Shown here piece after piece: positions 25,224 to 42,312 of a stretch of 64,000 bases of DNA (position 1 is its first letter; every line of letters starts with the position of its first letter). The stretch is from Lutjanus erythropterus (lineage: Eukaryota > Chordata > Actinopteri > Lutjaniformes > Lutjanidae). The notes beneath the pieces are model-generated. The model searched no databases, was not told the DNA's origin, and saw nothing but the letters and a program-made list of their open reading frames with translations. Where the stretch lies: NCBI GenBank assembly GCA_020091685.1, contig CM034601.1, positions 9,178,419 to 9,242,418 on the forward strand. Direction: 5' to 3'. Both the position numbers and the translations under genes were made by a program.

Positions 25224-27941
25224 CTGAGGAGACAAATAAAGAGATAAAGAGGTTTGTGCACGGAGCAGGTGGAAATGAGAAACACTGAACAGTTGCAGAT
25301 TGGAGTTTTAGGACGTGTTCAAGCCAAACTTATTTAGAAATGATCCTTAATCAACACCCAAAATATTAATTAACCCCAAAACCTTGACTTTATCTACTTT
25401 ATTTACATGGAAATTTTAAGTTTTATGTCAAGAGTTACATTTAATACAATGTTTGTGTGAATAAATTAAATACCTTAAGTCACATTTGATCAACTTAATG
25501 CAAATTTGTGTGTGACGGACATGGCGTCTTTATGTGATCTACTAAATAAAGTTTACTTGATTTGTTTACGTTCAGTTTATACTAAGTGTATTCACATTAC
25601 TCTTACTTTTTTGGATAAATAAAGATTTGATTTTATATATTTCAGTTATATTTCAGTTTAAAGCTGTAACTTTAAAAAGGAATGAAGATAACCCTGTTTT
25701 CTCCCTCATATGGTCCATATTTTGATCCGGAATGATCACGTCTTTAAAATGCTAATATCCCAAAATAACCAATTTGTCCAAAAGTTTGTTATCCTGAAAA
25801 TAAACGCCCATTGCTCCGTAAAATACACTTTCTCCCTACAGTTGTTGTTGAGTGACTGCTGTCCACAGTGCTGCATCAGTGAGCATTTTTATCTTTGATC
25901 TTGATAGTTTATTTATCGTTTATGTTTTTTGTTTTTTTTGTTGAGGACAATGGAAGAAACACTGTAGTAGGTTATAGTAACAGGAAATCTTTTTGGCCAT
26001 AATAAACAAATTTACTGTTGCAGACAAATCCCTGATGTCAGAATAAAATCACGAGAGTTCTACCTCAATCTGGATACAAAAAAAGGTAACTGTATTCCAT
26101 TACAGTTACAGATACAAAAGAGGTTACAGTTACATTTAGTAAAAATGGGGGTTATCTGTAGGATTACAGTTTTAAAATAAAGAATGATATACTGTCACAC
26201 ACAGTGCACACAGCTGCCAATTCATGATTATGGTGTCTACTGAAAAAATCCTTCACTGGGTGGAAATTTCAACATTTTTGTCTTTAAATCAGTCAATCAA
26301 TCAATAAATTGAGCACAACAAAGGAAGGAACAGCTGGACAAACTAATAAACCTAACAACAGACATTAAACACTTACAGCTGCAATGATTAATCTATTATT
26401 AATTGACTATTACATTAATCTGCATCTATTTTTATTTTTTCAGAAAAAAAGTCAAAATTCTCTGATTTCGGCTTCAAAAATGTGAGTATTTTCTGGCTTC
26501 TTTACTCTTCTCTGACAGTAAACAGAGAAGCAATTGTTCTGACTGATATTACAATAAGTGATATTATTTGTGTTATAAAAGGAAAGGATAATCTTTCCAT
26601 CATTATTCTCATTTTCATAGAAAAACCTAAAATGATTATGGTGTGTTATTTTATTCAGAGATCTGTACTAAACAAAGATGTTCTCTGAAGTCGAGAGAAT
26701 GATTTCACCTTTAAAAGATATTGCGCATCCTGTGATTTGAAAATTACAGCAGACCATAATGCAGTTTAAATAAAATTAATTCTTCAGCCCTGGCAAATAA
26801 TGTGTATATATAAATATCCATGGAGCACCTCAAACAAATGCATTTGAGTCCAGGAAGCACCCCTACCAGAACATTTTCTGCCTATTAAAACGTGCATTGG
26901 GTGTAAACAAAATGTACCAAATTAAAAAAAAACAAAACTGTTTAAGATGTTCAGTTGCCATGGCAATTCATCTCAACCAGTGACATTAATTCTGTCTCCA
27001 AGAAACTAGAACTAAAACTCCAATCTGCTTCAACATTATGAGTAAAAACAACAACCTCACAAAACAGTACAGGTGTACATTTAAATATATATATATATAT
27101 GTAGAGTAGCAGAAAACACCTTTGATAGCCATTCAGTACAGTATGAAGCCAGCCCCAGACTACATGTAAATCCATTAGCGACAGAGTTATTACACAGTGA
27201 GTGATAGTAGCAGGCAGTGGGACAGGGAAGCTGACTAAGCAACAGTGAAGCTAATGAAGAGTTTGAGCTGAAGTGCTGATGGGGGACACATAACCACGTT
27301 GGACAGATATACACCGAGCGTGAAAACATATCTGAAAGTCTAATGGTCGAGGACCTTGGGGAAATATCCGCAGGAAACAGCTCACATCAATAACCCCAGC
27401 TCAGCTCCAGGGACCCTTCACTCAACGTTGACTTTAGCCTCACAATGTACAGTGTTTAAATATGGCTTTATTATACAGTGCTGCCTTGTGTGCTCAGGGC
27501 TCAGCTTTCTCATTAAACCTGTCCTGTGGCTGGACACTGATGCTCTATTGTAACTGACAGACTTGAGACGTTAAAATCCCTGAGATACAGCTGCTCAGGT
27601 TTGATTGTGTGTGAGTGTGTTTACTCCCTCATGGTGGTTCACTATGATAAAAAAAAAAAAGAAAGAAAAAAAAACCCTCTGAGGGGTCAGGGTAGACATT
27701 AGATGGACGAATGTTCTGCGGTTTGATGAAATGTCCTCACAGGTGTAGACGTGTGTACAAATAAGACGTTGGTCCTCATTTAACACGCCTCTCCTGCCTG
27801 TTCACGTGCTGTGAGTGCAGAGGAAAAGCACAACAGCTGCAGGTCTGAACACAAACACTCAAATTCTGTCAAATTCAAGAGCAGCGATTTGACTGAAATC
27901 AAAAAAAAAATCTCTATGCCAATAAAAGCACCTAATCCTAC
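25224..27941 (-). other. gria4 intron between the tail exons
   Basis: Non-coding intron. It contains the hAT-like MITE at 26375-26791 and a short TA dinucleotide tract near 27086-27100. No other exon recognised. Confidence 0.6.
26375..26791 (-). mobile_element. hAT-like teleost MITE (GCTGCAACGATTAATC family), degraded
   Basis: Ends resemble CAGCTGCAATGATTAATC and TTCAGCCCTG, and the interior words AATTCTCTGATTT and TTTTCTGGCTTCTTTACTC match the copy at 59515-59899 in reverse orientation. A target duplication is no longer clear. Confidence 0.6.
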
Positions 27942-28029
27942 TTAAAGGGATAGTTCAGATTATTTAAAGTGAGGCTGTATGATGCACCTATCCATAATCA
28001 GTGCGTTCCCTACAGTAGATGGTGGTCAA

Positions 28030-28365
28030 CACTGCGGCTGCACGATATGGTAAAAAAAAGTAATATTGCAATTATTTTTTAACTGAAATTGCGATTGCAA
28101 TATGCGACACAGTTAGTGGAAATGATGATTATTGCATCACAATTTCTCACAGAAAAAAAAGAAATATTTAAAATCTTGATAATGCAACAATTGTTGGGGT
28201 CTTTTTTCCCCATTTTTACTGATGCGTCTTTGCTGCTGTAACACTGAAACTTTCCCAGTTATGGGACAAATAAAGGAATCTGTTGTCTTATGTCTGGAGA
28301 ACAAGATTTGTAGGCCAGGGTATCTCTGCAGCACTACAGTACTTCATTATAATACTATATGTGCT
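28030..28365 (+). mobile_element. hAT-like repeat fragment nested in the TTAA element
   Basis: It starts GGCTGCACGATATGGTAAAA and follows the reverse complement of 47118-47468 through ATTGCGATTGCAATATGCGA and ACAAGATTTGTAGGCCAG to the word CATTATAAT, then stops. The last part of the element is missing. It is itself interrupted at about 28205-28293. Confidence 0.65.
28205..28293 (+). mobile_element. Short LINE/SINE-like 3' tail nested inside the hAT-like fragment
   Basis: The words GCTGTAACACTGAAACTTTC and GGGACAAATAAAGGAATC resemble the 3' tails of fish L2/Rex-type LINEs and their SINEs. The sister hAT copy at 47118-47468 lacks this stretch, which supports an insertion. The family assignment is from memory. 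Confidence 0.45.
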
Positions 28366-29372
28366 ACAGGAGTACCTGTGTAGAAAGCTAAGCAATGGAC
28401 TGCTGTGGACAGGGTCAGCAGCAAAACAGGTTTTAAACACCTAAAAAAAAATGCACTTGATTTTACAGTGACACAACAAACTAAACTCTATCAAATTAGA
28501 CAAAACTCGAACTATGTTCCTTATTAGACTGTAACCTGTAATTTGACACCATACACCTAAAATATACTATACTTGGATGGTAGTATACCAAATTATACTT
28601 GAATTAGCTATTCTATACTTCTTATACTTTTATACTGTAGCTGTCCAAGTGTTTTTTTCTTATCCTTGCACCCACTCATATGGACCAGGTGCTTCTGAGT
28701 AAGGTATGATAATGTACAGTGAGCAGGTCAGTATTGTGAAACAAACCCCAGAAAGGTGATGCAGGTCTTGAATCATCCTGAGGGGTTTTTATTTCACAAT
28801 ATGGCGTTGTTACATAACACAGATATTGCTCTCTCTTGCTCAACCAAACTCCATTTGGAAAAACAGTAATTTTACCTCTCAGAACACAGGAGCTGCTGCT
28901 CTACTGCCACTTCAATCTGTTAGTTTGTGTGAATTCAGTGTTTTAAAGGGTTCGTTTGGATGCACCATAGTCACAAAGTTACACAAAGACACCAACTGAT
29001 CGAGGCAGCAGTACAGCAGCAATGTCTGTATTCTATGAAGTAAAATGACTGATTTTGCCAATGGAGTTTGGTTCAGCAAGAAATAGTGATATTTGGCGTA
29101 TATAAGAGTGGTTTCTTGTTAGAAAAGTCTGATGGCAAGGTAAAAGAAGTGAAAATGTTCTAAATACAGTGCACACTTCAGTTGATTTTTTTTTTTTAAA
29201 TGGGCCTTTTTCTTGCTGTCGACTCTGTCCACAGTTTCTATGATGGTAGACTTACTCCTCTCTGCTTCTCCAAACTGTCGGTGAGCTGACCATCATTTAC
29301 AGTAAGTAATCCACTGACTATGGATGTGTATCTCATATAACCCCGGTTCAAATAATTAAAACTATCCTTTCA

Positions 29373-29847
29373 ATTTGCGTAAACCTGCATTTTTATTCTC
29401 ACATTTTATCCTCATGAACTCAAAAACATGACTTCCTAATCAGATAGCAGATTTTGATAAGGGTTATCACTGCACGAATCATATATTCTCAACATGATTG
29501 AATTCCTTTGAATACCAGATATGATTATTATCTCCTCACTGAGTTCAGAGTGAGTGAAACATTTTTGATTTGGGGTCACACGGTGTGCTCGCTTGATAAA
29601 TGAGGGCCAACGTCTGCAGCCACACAAGCTGCGAAGCAGTAGAGGCAGGCGACGTCATGTCTGAGGATGACTCATCGCTTCCTGTCACATTGAGAAAAAG
29701 CTCGAACGCAGACCAGGACGTCACATGACCACAGTGAGCAGAGAGGACAGAGGAGTGGGAAGCATTTGGCCACTGGTCACGACAGTCACTCAGCATGGCG
29801 CAGAAGGAGAAGAAGAAGAAGCTAGCACAGGGACATGAGGAGGGTTC
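29373..29847 (-). other. gria4 intron downstream of the short-tail exon
   Basis: No exon or repeat that I can support. Open stretches on the minus strand at 29436-29796 show no known domain. Confidence 0.4.
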
Positions 29848-29856
29848 ACTTACAGT
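29848..29856 (-). promoter_or_regulatory. gria4: Consensus 5' splice site (ACT|GTAAGTG) downstream of the short-tail stop
   Basis: The minus strand reads ACT then GTAAGTG, with GT at 29853-29852. It lies about 70 nt beyond the TAG that ends the short-tail frame. Used as a donor, it would make 30275-29854 (or its 3' part) an internal cassette that carries its own stop and then splices on to the long-tail exon as UTR. That would resemble the mammalian GluR4c cassette. Confidence 0.45.
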
Positions 29857-29924
29857 CTCTGTGCATGGAGCTACTGAGGGGGGCGGGGCAAAGGCTTGGG
29901 CGGACCTTCTACGAAAACCCCCAA

Positions 29925-30137
29925 CTACATCTTATCAGCTTCCCCGTCGCTGCCGTACCCAGTGAAACCCTCGCTAAACTCGGCTAAGTTGGGGATGCTG
30001 GCGCTCGGCTGCGGGCTCTGGGTCTGGCTAGGTTCAGGGCTATGGTGGGGGCTGCTTGTCTGGCAGGGGTAGCAGTGGTGGTGGGGGCGGTGTTGGTAAT
30101 GGGGGTGTTGGGAATGGGATTGGGACTGGGCCTCCAC
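29925..30137 (-). CDS. gria4: gria4 alternative short C-terminal tail (GluR4c-like)
   Basis: The frame of the M4 exon runs on without interruption past its donor for 70 codons to TAG. The first part is His/Pro/Gln-rich; the end reads [15 protein letters not shown], then GEADKM. This aligns with the end of the short tails of GluA2, GluA3 and mammalian GluA4c (NLATYREGYNVYGTES, then IKI), so I take it as a true alternative tail. The PDZ-binding end differs (DKM instead of VKI/IKI). The His/Pro-rich part may be partly intronic: AG acceptors at 30061-30060 and 30010-30009 would give in-frame micro-introns of 78 or 129 nt. Confidence 0.6.
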   Translation of the reverse strand: MEAQSQSHSQHPHYQHRPHHHCYPCQTSSPHHSPEPSQTQSPQPSASIPNLAEFSEGFTGYGSDGEADKM

Positions 30138-30275
30138 CTTCATTCTCTTGGCCTCGTTGCGCGACTTGTAGCAGAATTCGATGAGGGCCACCAGCATGGC
30201 GAGGCCCAGGCCCCCGACGAGGATGTAGAAGACCCCCGCCACGTTGCTCAGACTGAGGGCCTGGGACGACTTGTC
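30138..30275 (-). CDS. gria4: gria4 exon: M4 transmembrane segment
   Basis: 46 codons, phase 0 at both ends, with acceptor CCCACAG. They read [20 protein letters not shown], then [18 protein letters not shown] and RNEAKRMK. This is the S2-M4 linker, the M4 helix that packs against the pore domain of neighbouring subunits, and the conserved juxtamembrane basic stretch. The linker has one more residue than mammalian AMPA subunits (DKSSQAL versus DKTSAL). The donor is GTGGAG, which is weak, and translation stays open beyond it; this fits a choice between splicing to the long tail (25223) and using the short tail. Confidence 0.95.
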
Positions 30276-30517
30276 CTGTGGGCGGCGGGGAGAGGAACAG
30301 AAACACAGACGTCAGCGCTGGTTTTAGCAGAGTGGACACAAACATTTATGCACAAATTAAAACAACACTGAAAAATCTCACATCTCACACACAAACACAC
30401 ACGACTGATCACACTCACGTCACTTATTTATCTCTCCTCTGCCTCTGTCCTCTTAATCTATGACTGCACAGCTGTATGTAGCCATGCTGACACAAATTAT
30501 CAGCCTAACTTGCATTA

Positions 30518-30680
30518 AAGGGTAAGTTCAAGCAAATTACAAAAAGGCATATTTCTTCATTTGCTTCATTTACTGTCGCCGTGTTGTTAGACATGCAGAT
30601 AGTTTTGCTTTTAGTTTTGGCACCATTGAGATTTTTGCCTCTACCCCATTACAATCAGGGCTGTAGTCAAAGTCCACTAT
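30518..30680. mobile_element. Fragment of the TTAAAGGGACAGTTC-type MITE
   Basis: One end only, after TTAA at 30514-30517. It reads AGGGTAAGTTCAAGCAAATT, and the internal word GCAGATAGTTTTG is typical of the group represented by 23166-24245. Confidence 0.45.
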
Positions 30681-32565
30681 CCCCCAGGAAAATGTGCACC
30701 ATTTATTAAGTCTTCACTGTTTTGAACTTTTACTTAATACTAATACTTTATTCAATAAAATTTTTACAAACACTGAACACAAAGAAAAAATATTTCAGCA
30801 TTGTGACAATGCATTTTCAGGCAATCCAATAGCTTTTTTTTTTTTTTTTTTTTGGTGACCAGGTTTTCTAATTTTATTTTAAGGTAACAGTTCATATGAA
30901 TTGAATTTAAATTACCCATCTATTCAGCTGGTTCATCCCATAAAGCTTCTGTAAATTTCCATTCACTTGTGGTTGTGAAATAATCAAAAATAATTAAATA
31001 AGTACAAACAAATAGTGCATGTAGTTGTATACTCAGGATAAGACCCAAAAATAAGAACACTGATATCTCAATGCATTTAAGCAGAATTCAAATACTAAAA
31101 GAAGAGTGAAAAAAGAGAGGAAAAACAAAAATGAAATAAAATAATCAAATAAAAATTCTAACCTCCACCTACACTTCCCCTGATCATAAATTTTACTTTG
31201 CGCACTCTTTACCCCAACCCTCCCCTGTGGCCTGAAGTGTTCATTCTTTTAAGCTGTAAAGTTTAAAGTTAAAAGTTTAAAGTTAAATTAACTGTTATTA
31301 AAAGTAATCTAGTGGCTTTCTCAATGGATTATACAGACAAAGGCTATAAATAAACAACGTGGACACTGACACTGCACATGCCAGGATTAATATTATGTTG
31401 GGGAAATAATCAATCCTTAATTTATTTATAATGGCTACAGTCCTGAATATAATGAAGATAATTGAAGTTTCATTTATGGCACTGAAAAAATGTATCAGCA
31501 ACTTTTCTTTTCAGAGACAACATCCCACTTACTGTAGTTTGGATAAAGCACAGATCACTTTGTTTTTCATCTAAAGGCACTGTGTAAACTCAGTGTGACT
31601 TTAGCAATTCATTTGTGGACAAAAGTGTTGAAGCCTTGACTTTGGCATTATGACTGTCTGACCATCTTGGGCGTTTTTTGGAGCCAGAGGTGACCACATT
31701 TGGATGAAAGTGGGGACCTGGGAAGGATATGCATGTTATGCCTCTGTTTAATTAATAACGCCCTAAAGCTTCCCCTGCTTTATGGACTATTTTACTATAA
31801 ATGGGTCCATAATTTACTAAATGAACACCATGCTGTATTGACGAGGTCTTAAAACTAATGATTGAGACCATAAACTTGTTAGGAAACTGTTTATTGAGGC
31901 CATAAATCAAGCGAGAAGTAGCCTCATTCTATCATAAGCTTTCACAGAATCAGATGTCGCCCCCTGCTGACCTTTAGAAAAACTGCAGGCACTTCTGCAT
32001 TGACCTGAAGGCTCTGTCCACTATTTATACAGTCTGTAGTGAGACAGAATAATCTTTGCATCTGCAGGTGGGTTTCTATCCATTTGCTTTGATGCACATT
32101 TTTAAATTTGCGCATGATAAGTGGAGACGATCCAAAAAATTGCGAAATAACACAAAAAGGTTTTTACGCCGGCCGAGCTGGAATACTAGGTGTATTCTTA
32201 AAAGGAGCATGCAACAAAGTGGACACAGACTTGGCAAATAAATCCTGACGTGCAGTGTATGAAGCATGTGACTCCATTGCAGCGTCACTCTTCTTCTACA
32301 ATGGTTTAATGGCACCCCACTAGAAAACCAATGCCAGTGTATGGAAACACTCGTTGTTTTCCATTTTCCTTTGCATGCTTTCTTGAAATTCGACTTAAAT
32401 TTGAATGGAAGCCGAACTTGTGTGTGGTGAGTTGTAGCCCTGTAGTATAAATAGAAAAGTATACGACAGCAGCGTCATCATCTGATTGTAATCACGCCAA
32501 ATGGGCGTAAGTGGACTGTCTCAAAGGCTGTTTTGGATTGTTGACCAAAGATTTTAGTACAATTA

Positions 32566-32820
32566 GGGCTGCAAGATTTGGTAAAAAAGTCATTTTGCTA
32601 TTGTTTTGATTGAAATTGTGATTGCAATATGTGATACTATTAGTGGAAAGGATTAGTTTTGTTTTACAATTTTCATGTTCACTGGAAAAAAAAAATCAAA
32701 ATCATGATGAAGTAATGTTTATTAAAGTCTGTACCAAACAAACACGTTCTCTTTCATCTGAAGAGCGAGATTTATCGGCCAGGTCATCTATGCAATTTGG
32801 TTCTGGTTCTCCATAGATTA
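32566..32820 (+). mobile_element. hAT-like repeat fragment, same family as 47118-47468
   Basis: It begins TTAGGGCTGCAAGATTTGGT and keeps ATTGAAATTGTGATTGCAAT, ACAAACACGTTCTCTTTCATCT and GGCCAGGTCATCTATGCA in the same order as the reverse complement of the intact copy. The far end is missing. Confidence 0.65.
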
Positions 32821-32869
32821 GCAGCGTGGCACTTATATATAACCATGTCATGCTTTATTTAAAACGAGA

Positions 32870-33020
32870 AAAGTAACTTAAAAGTGTAAAATAAATGAGG
32901 TGTAGAACAAAGTAGACCTTTAGAAATAGAGTAGAAATTCAGTGGGATAAAAGTATTAGGTAGCATTAAATGAGAGTAAGTAAACTAGAGTAAGAGTACT
33001 TAATTACATTCCACCATTGG
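32870..33020 (-). mobile_element. Fragment of the CAGTGGTGG MITE family
   Basis: In reverse complement it starts CAATGGTGGAATGTAATTAA and follows with AGTACTCTTACTC and TTTAATGCTACCTAATAC, the known order of this teleost repeat. It lacks the other end. Confidence 0.5.
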
Positions 33021-33477
33021 AGAGTCACAACAAAGTCTGCTGACAGCCTGTTCTGTTTATTATCTAAAGCAGCAGGGACATTGTTCCTGAAAAGAGATGT
33101 TGCTGTTGATATTTAAAAACGTAATTAAAATTATCTGCATGACTACATAATTATAACCGGAGGAAAATGAGAGAATATGTTGTTGTAATCTGGATGAACT
33201 GGCCCTCAGATTTCCCTCCGTACCTCGACGTGCTGCCTCATGTCTCAGTTCTGACATTCACCTTTTAACCTCCTTTTATTCAAATGTATGCAGCTGATCT
33301 CTCTGAGCTCTGACTCCTGCTCCTTCCTGCCATTTATCTCCCTCCGATAAATCACCTACGTCCTTAAGGGGCATTCAGCTTATTACCTCGACACAAAAAG
33401 ACTGCCTGCCATGCATAGTCTCATTTGCAGTTGATAGTGTGCTTGTGTGTGTGTGTATATGTGTGTCCTGCACTTAA

Positions 33478-34675
33478 AGGAACAGTTCAGATTATTTGAA
33501 GTGTGGTTGAATGAGGTACTTGTAATAATCAGTGTATTAGCTACAGTAGATGGCAGCTGATACACCCCCAGTTTGGAGAAGCCGAGAGGAGTGCTGTGTA
33601 GGAACCTAAGCAATGTTCTGCTGTGGATGGGGTCAGCAATAAATCGTAATTTTTTGGTTGGTTTGTGGAGAGGCAGCCGTATCCTGTCGGCAAAGGCTAT
33701 AGCGTACAATATACGTATAATATCTTCTCTGTTTTACCTAACCATGACACAGCATTTTCTGATGGAAAAAACGCTGTTATATGACCCAAATGTCGCTCTC
33801 TTCAAATCAACCAAACTCCATAGGCGAATTTAGTCTTTTTACTATACAGAACAGGTCCATCACTGTCACAGTTTGGTTAGCTGGTTTGTGTTAACGTGTG
33901 ACTTTGGTGTTTTAAAAAGATAGTTCAGGTTTCCAAAGTCACACAATAACACAAACAAACTAACAGATCAAGGCAGCAGTAGTGTCGCAACTCCCATGTT
34001 CTTTGAGTTAAAATGCCTATGGAGTTTGGCTGGATTGAGGAGAATGATATTTGGCTTTTATAACAGCAGTTTATTGTCAGATAGCCTGTCTGATGGCAAA
34101 GTAAAGCAGTGAAAATATTCTGAATGTAGCATACACTTAAACTGATATTAATATAGATTTTTTTTAAGACATTCTTTAAACCAATCAGACTCTATGGGCA
34201 AAATTGAGTTGCTAGTCTACTGCTGCCTCAATCTATTTGTTTGTTTGTGTTACTGTGACTTCTGTGTTTTAACAGGATAGTTTACATTCACAATAAGTCA
34301 AACAAACTAAAAGACTGAGGCAGCAGTACTGCAGCAAATCCCATAATCTGCGAGGTTTAAATGACTGACTTTGCCTATGGAGTTTGGTTGGTTTGAAGTC
34401 ATATAACAGCTTTTTCCCATTAGAAAAGACTGTCTGACAGCAAAGTAAAGCAGTGAAACTATTATAAATATAGCATACACTTAAAATGATATTGACTTTT
34501 GTTAGGTGGACCCTTTTTAAGTGGCTAAAATACATTTTATTGCTGACCATGTCCACAGCAGTACATGGCTTAGTTTCTGTGCTCCTCTCTGCCAATCGCC
34601 ATCTACTGTGGCTAATGCACTGACTATCGATGAGTACCTCAATATAAGTGTGATCAAACACTCCGAACTATCCCT
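33478..34675. mobile_element. TTAA-type MITE, second family, complete
   Basis: TTAA duplications at 33474-33477 and 34676-34679. The inverted ends are AGGAACAGTTCAGATTATTT and AGGGATAGTTCGGAGTG, with similarity reaching about 200 bases inward (TACAGTAGATGGC, GGTCAGCAATAAA). The interior contains a direct duplication (about 33990-34140 and 34310-34490; shared words CTATGGAGTTTGG, GTCTGA.GGCAAAGTAAAGCAG and CATACACTTAAA). No transposase. Confidence 0.85.
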
Positions 34676-34679
34676 TTAA

Positions 34680-35244
<565 letters not shown>

Positions 35245-35255
35245 TCAAATCATGT

Positions 35256-35281
35256 GGGGGACGGGGAAGGGTGGGGTGGGG
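35256..35281 (+). promoter_or_regulatory. G-quadruplex motif beside the flip acceptor
   Basis: Five runs of three to five G separated by 1-2 bases on the plus strand, which is the template strand for gria4. It lies 13 nt upstream of the flip exon in transcription sense. In the pre-mRNA the same stretch is C-rich and forms most of the polypyrimidine tract. Confidence 0.6.
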
Positions 35282-40670
<5,389 letters not shown>

Positions 40671-40671
40671 A

Positions 40672-41125
<454 letters not shown>

Positions 41126-41130
41126 TTAAT

Positions 41131-42014
41131 AGTTTACTGTATTACCTACAGTAGACTGAGGTCAACAGTGTTGTTCATAAAGAGCGACAATCATTGAACA
41201 TGCTCATATTTTTGGTGAACCGAATTGATCAGATTACAATCAATGAACGTGAGCGACGTTCACTCCTGAGTGCGATAGTAAAAACCGAAGTGTGATTGAA
41301 GCGGACAGAGAGACAGAGCGCGCGAATATGGACAGGAATGTGGAGGCCATATAAAAACTTTGCTTGATCACGTAGCATGAAGTGTGTGAACTACACTGCA
41401 GACTGGAGTTTGTGTTACAGTGAGAAAAGGACAGATGGATCTGCCGCACATTCACTCGTCGCCCTCTCCCTGCCATTTTAGCCAGTTAAAAAAATTTACG
41501 TGAACGCTACATTTAGAATATTTTCACCATTTTGCTTTATCGTCTCTTCTGATGGGAAACTGCCGTTACATAAGCTAAATATTACGGACTGAGGTTGCAG
41601 TAGGCCATTAACTCCTGTGGTCTGTGAGGTAGAGCAACTGTTTTTGGCAATAGAGTCTGGTGGCTTTATATATTGATATTTATGAGCGATATTTGGCTTA
41701 TATAATCAAGATTTCTTGTTTGAAAAAACTGTCTGACAGCAAGGTAAAGCTTTTTTAAATGGCGTGACTTGACTTGAACTTTGCTTCATGGCGCTTACTA
41801 GTGTTGTTTTCTCTTGACTAGATCCTAGATCAACTCTCAGATGTACATCGCTTTAGATAAAAGTGTCTGTTAAATGACTTTTTGTTGCCGACTCTGTCAA
41901 GCAGTTCATTGCTCTTCAATCTGGGGGTGACTCCCATCTACTGTAGGTAATACACTGACTATCGATAAATACCTTATACAACCCAACTTAAAATAAATAA
42001 TCCAAACCATCCCT
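41131..42014. mobile_element. Degraded copy of the second TTAA-type MITE family
   Basis: The right end, inverted, reads AGGGATGGTTTGGATTATTT at 41995-42014 and goes on with GATAGTCAGTGTATTACC and CTACAGTAGATGG. The left side keeps TATTACCTACAGTAGACTG near 41140 but has lost the outer end. TTAA at 42015-42018. Confidence 0.6.
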
Positions 42015-42018
42015 TTAA

Positions 42019-42130
42019 AGGGTCAGTTTTGTTCGTCCAGGTTTTGAAAGTTTCTGTCTGCTGTTCACCCCAGTACAATGGATGTGAATAAAAATTTAAT
42101 CCGTGGTGCTCATAGACACAAATCAACACT
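42019..42130. mobile_element. End of another TTAA-type element abutting the previous one
   Basis: It starts AGGGTCAGTTTTGTTC immediately after the TTAA at 42015-42018 that closes the neighbouring element. The inner part (CTGTTCACCCCAGTACAATG, GGTGCTCATAGACAC) resembles interiors of the TTAAAGGGTCAGTT repeats. The other end is not found. Confidence 0.4.
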
Positions 42131-42256
42131 CCACCCAAAATCCTCTGCATAAGAAACACTTACAGTGTTGTAGCTTTGTGATTCACAATGTTGGTCAGTT
42201 TGAATTTATCTTAGTTACAGCCAGGAGTTAAATTGGGTTAAATTGGGATTTGTTAT

Positions 42257-42262
42257 GTGTGT

Positions 42263-42311
<49 letters not shown>
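42257..42311. repeat. (GT)n microsatellite
   Basis: About 27 GT units with one interruption (GAGT near 42268), in intron. Confidence 0.9.

Positions 42312-42312
<1 letters not shown>

Larger units (their letters stand above)
27946..29372. mobile_element. TTAA-type MITE, second family, with nested insertions
   Basis: The left end TTAAAGGGATAGTTCAGATT is at 27942-27961 and the right end, inverted, is about GAAAGGATAGTTTTAATTATTT at 29351-29372. The terminal regions match those of 33478-34675 over roughly 150-200 bases (CTACAGTAGATGG, CTGCTGTGGA, GGTCAGC). The right TTAA is eroded. A fragment of an hAT-like repeat lies inside. Confidence 0.7.
30276..33473 (-). other. gria4 intron between flip and M4, first part
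   Basis: Intronic sequence with repeat fragments: a TTAAAGGGTAAGTTC-ended piece (30518-30680), a poly-T run near 30836-30854, an hAT-like fragment (32566-32820) and a MITE end (32870-33020). No exon seen. Confidence 0.6.

Noticed and set aside
30042-30371. Plus-strand open stretch of 109 codons opposite the M4 exon
   Set aside because: It is the antisense shadow of the conserved gria4 coding exon.
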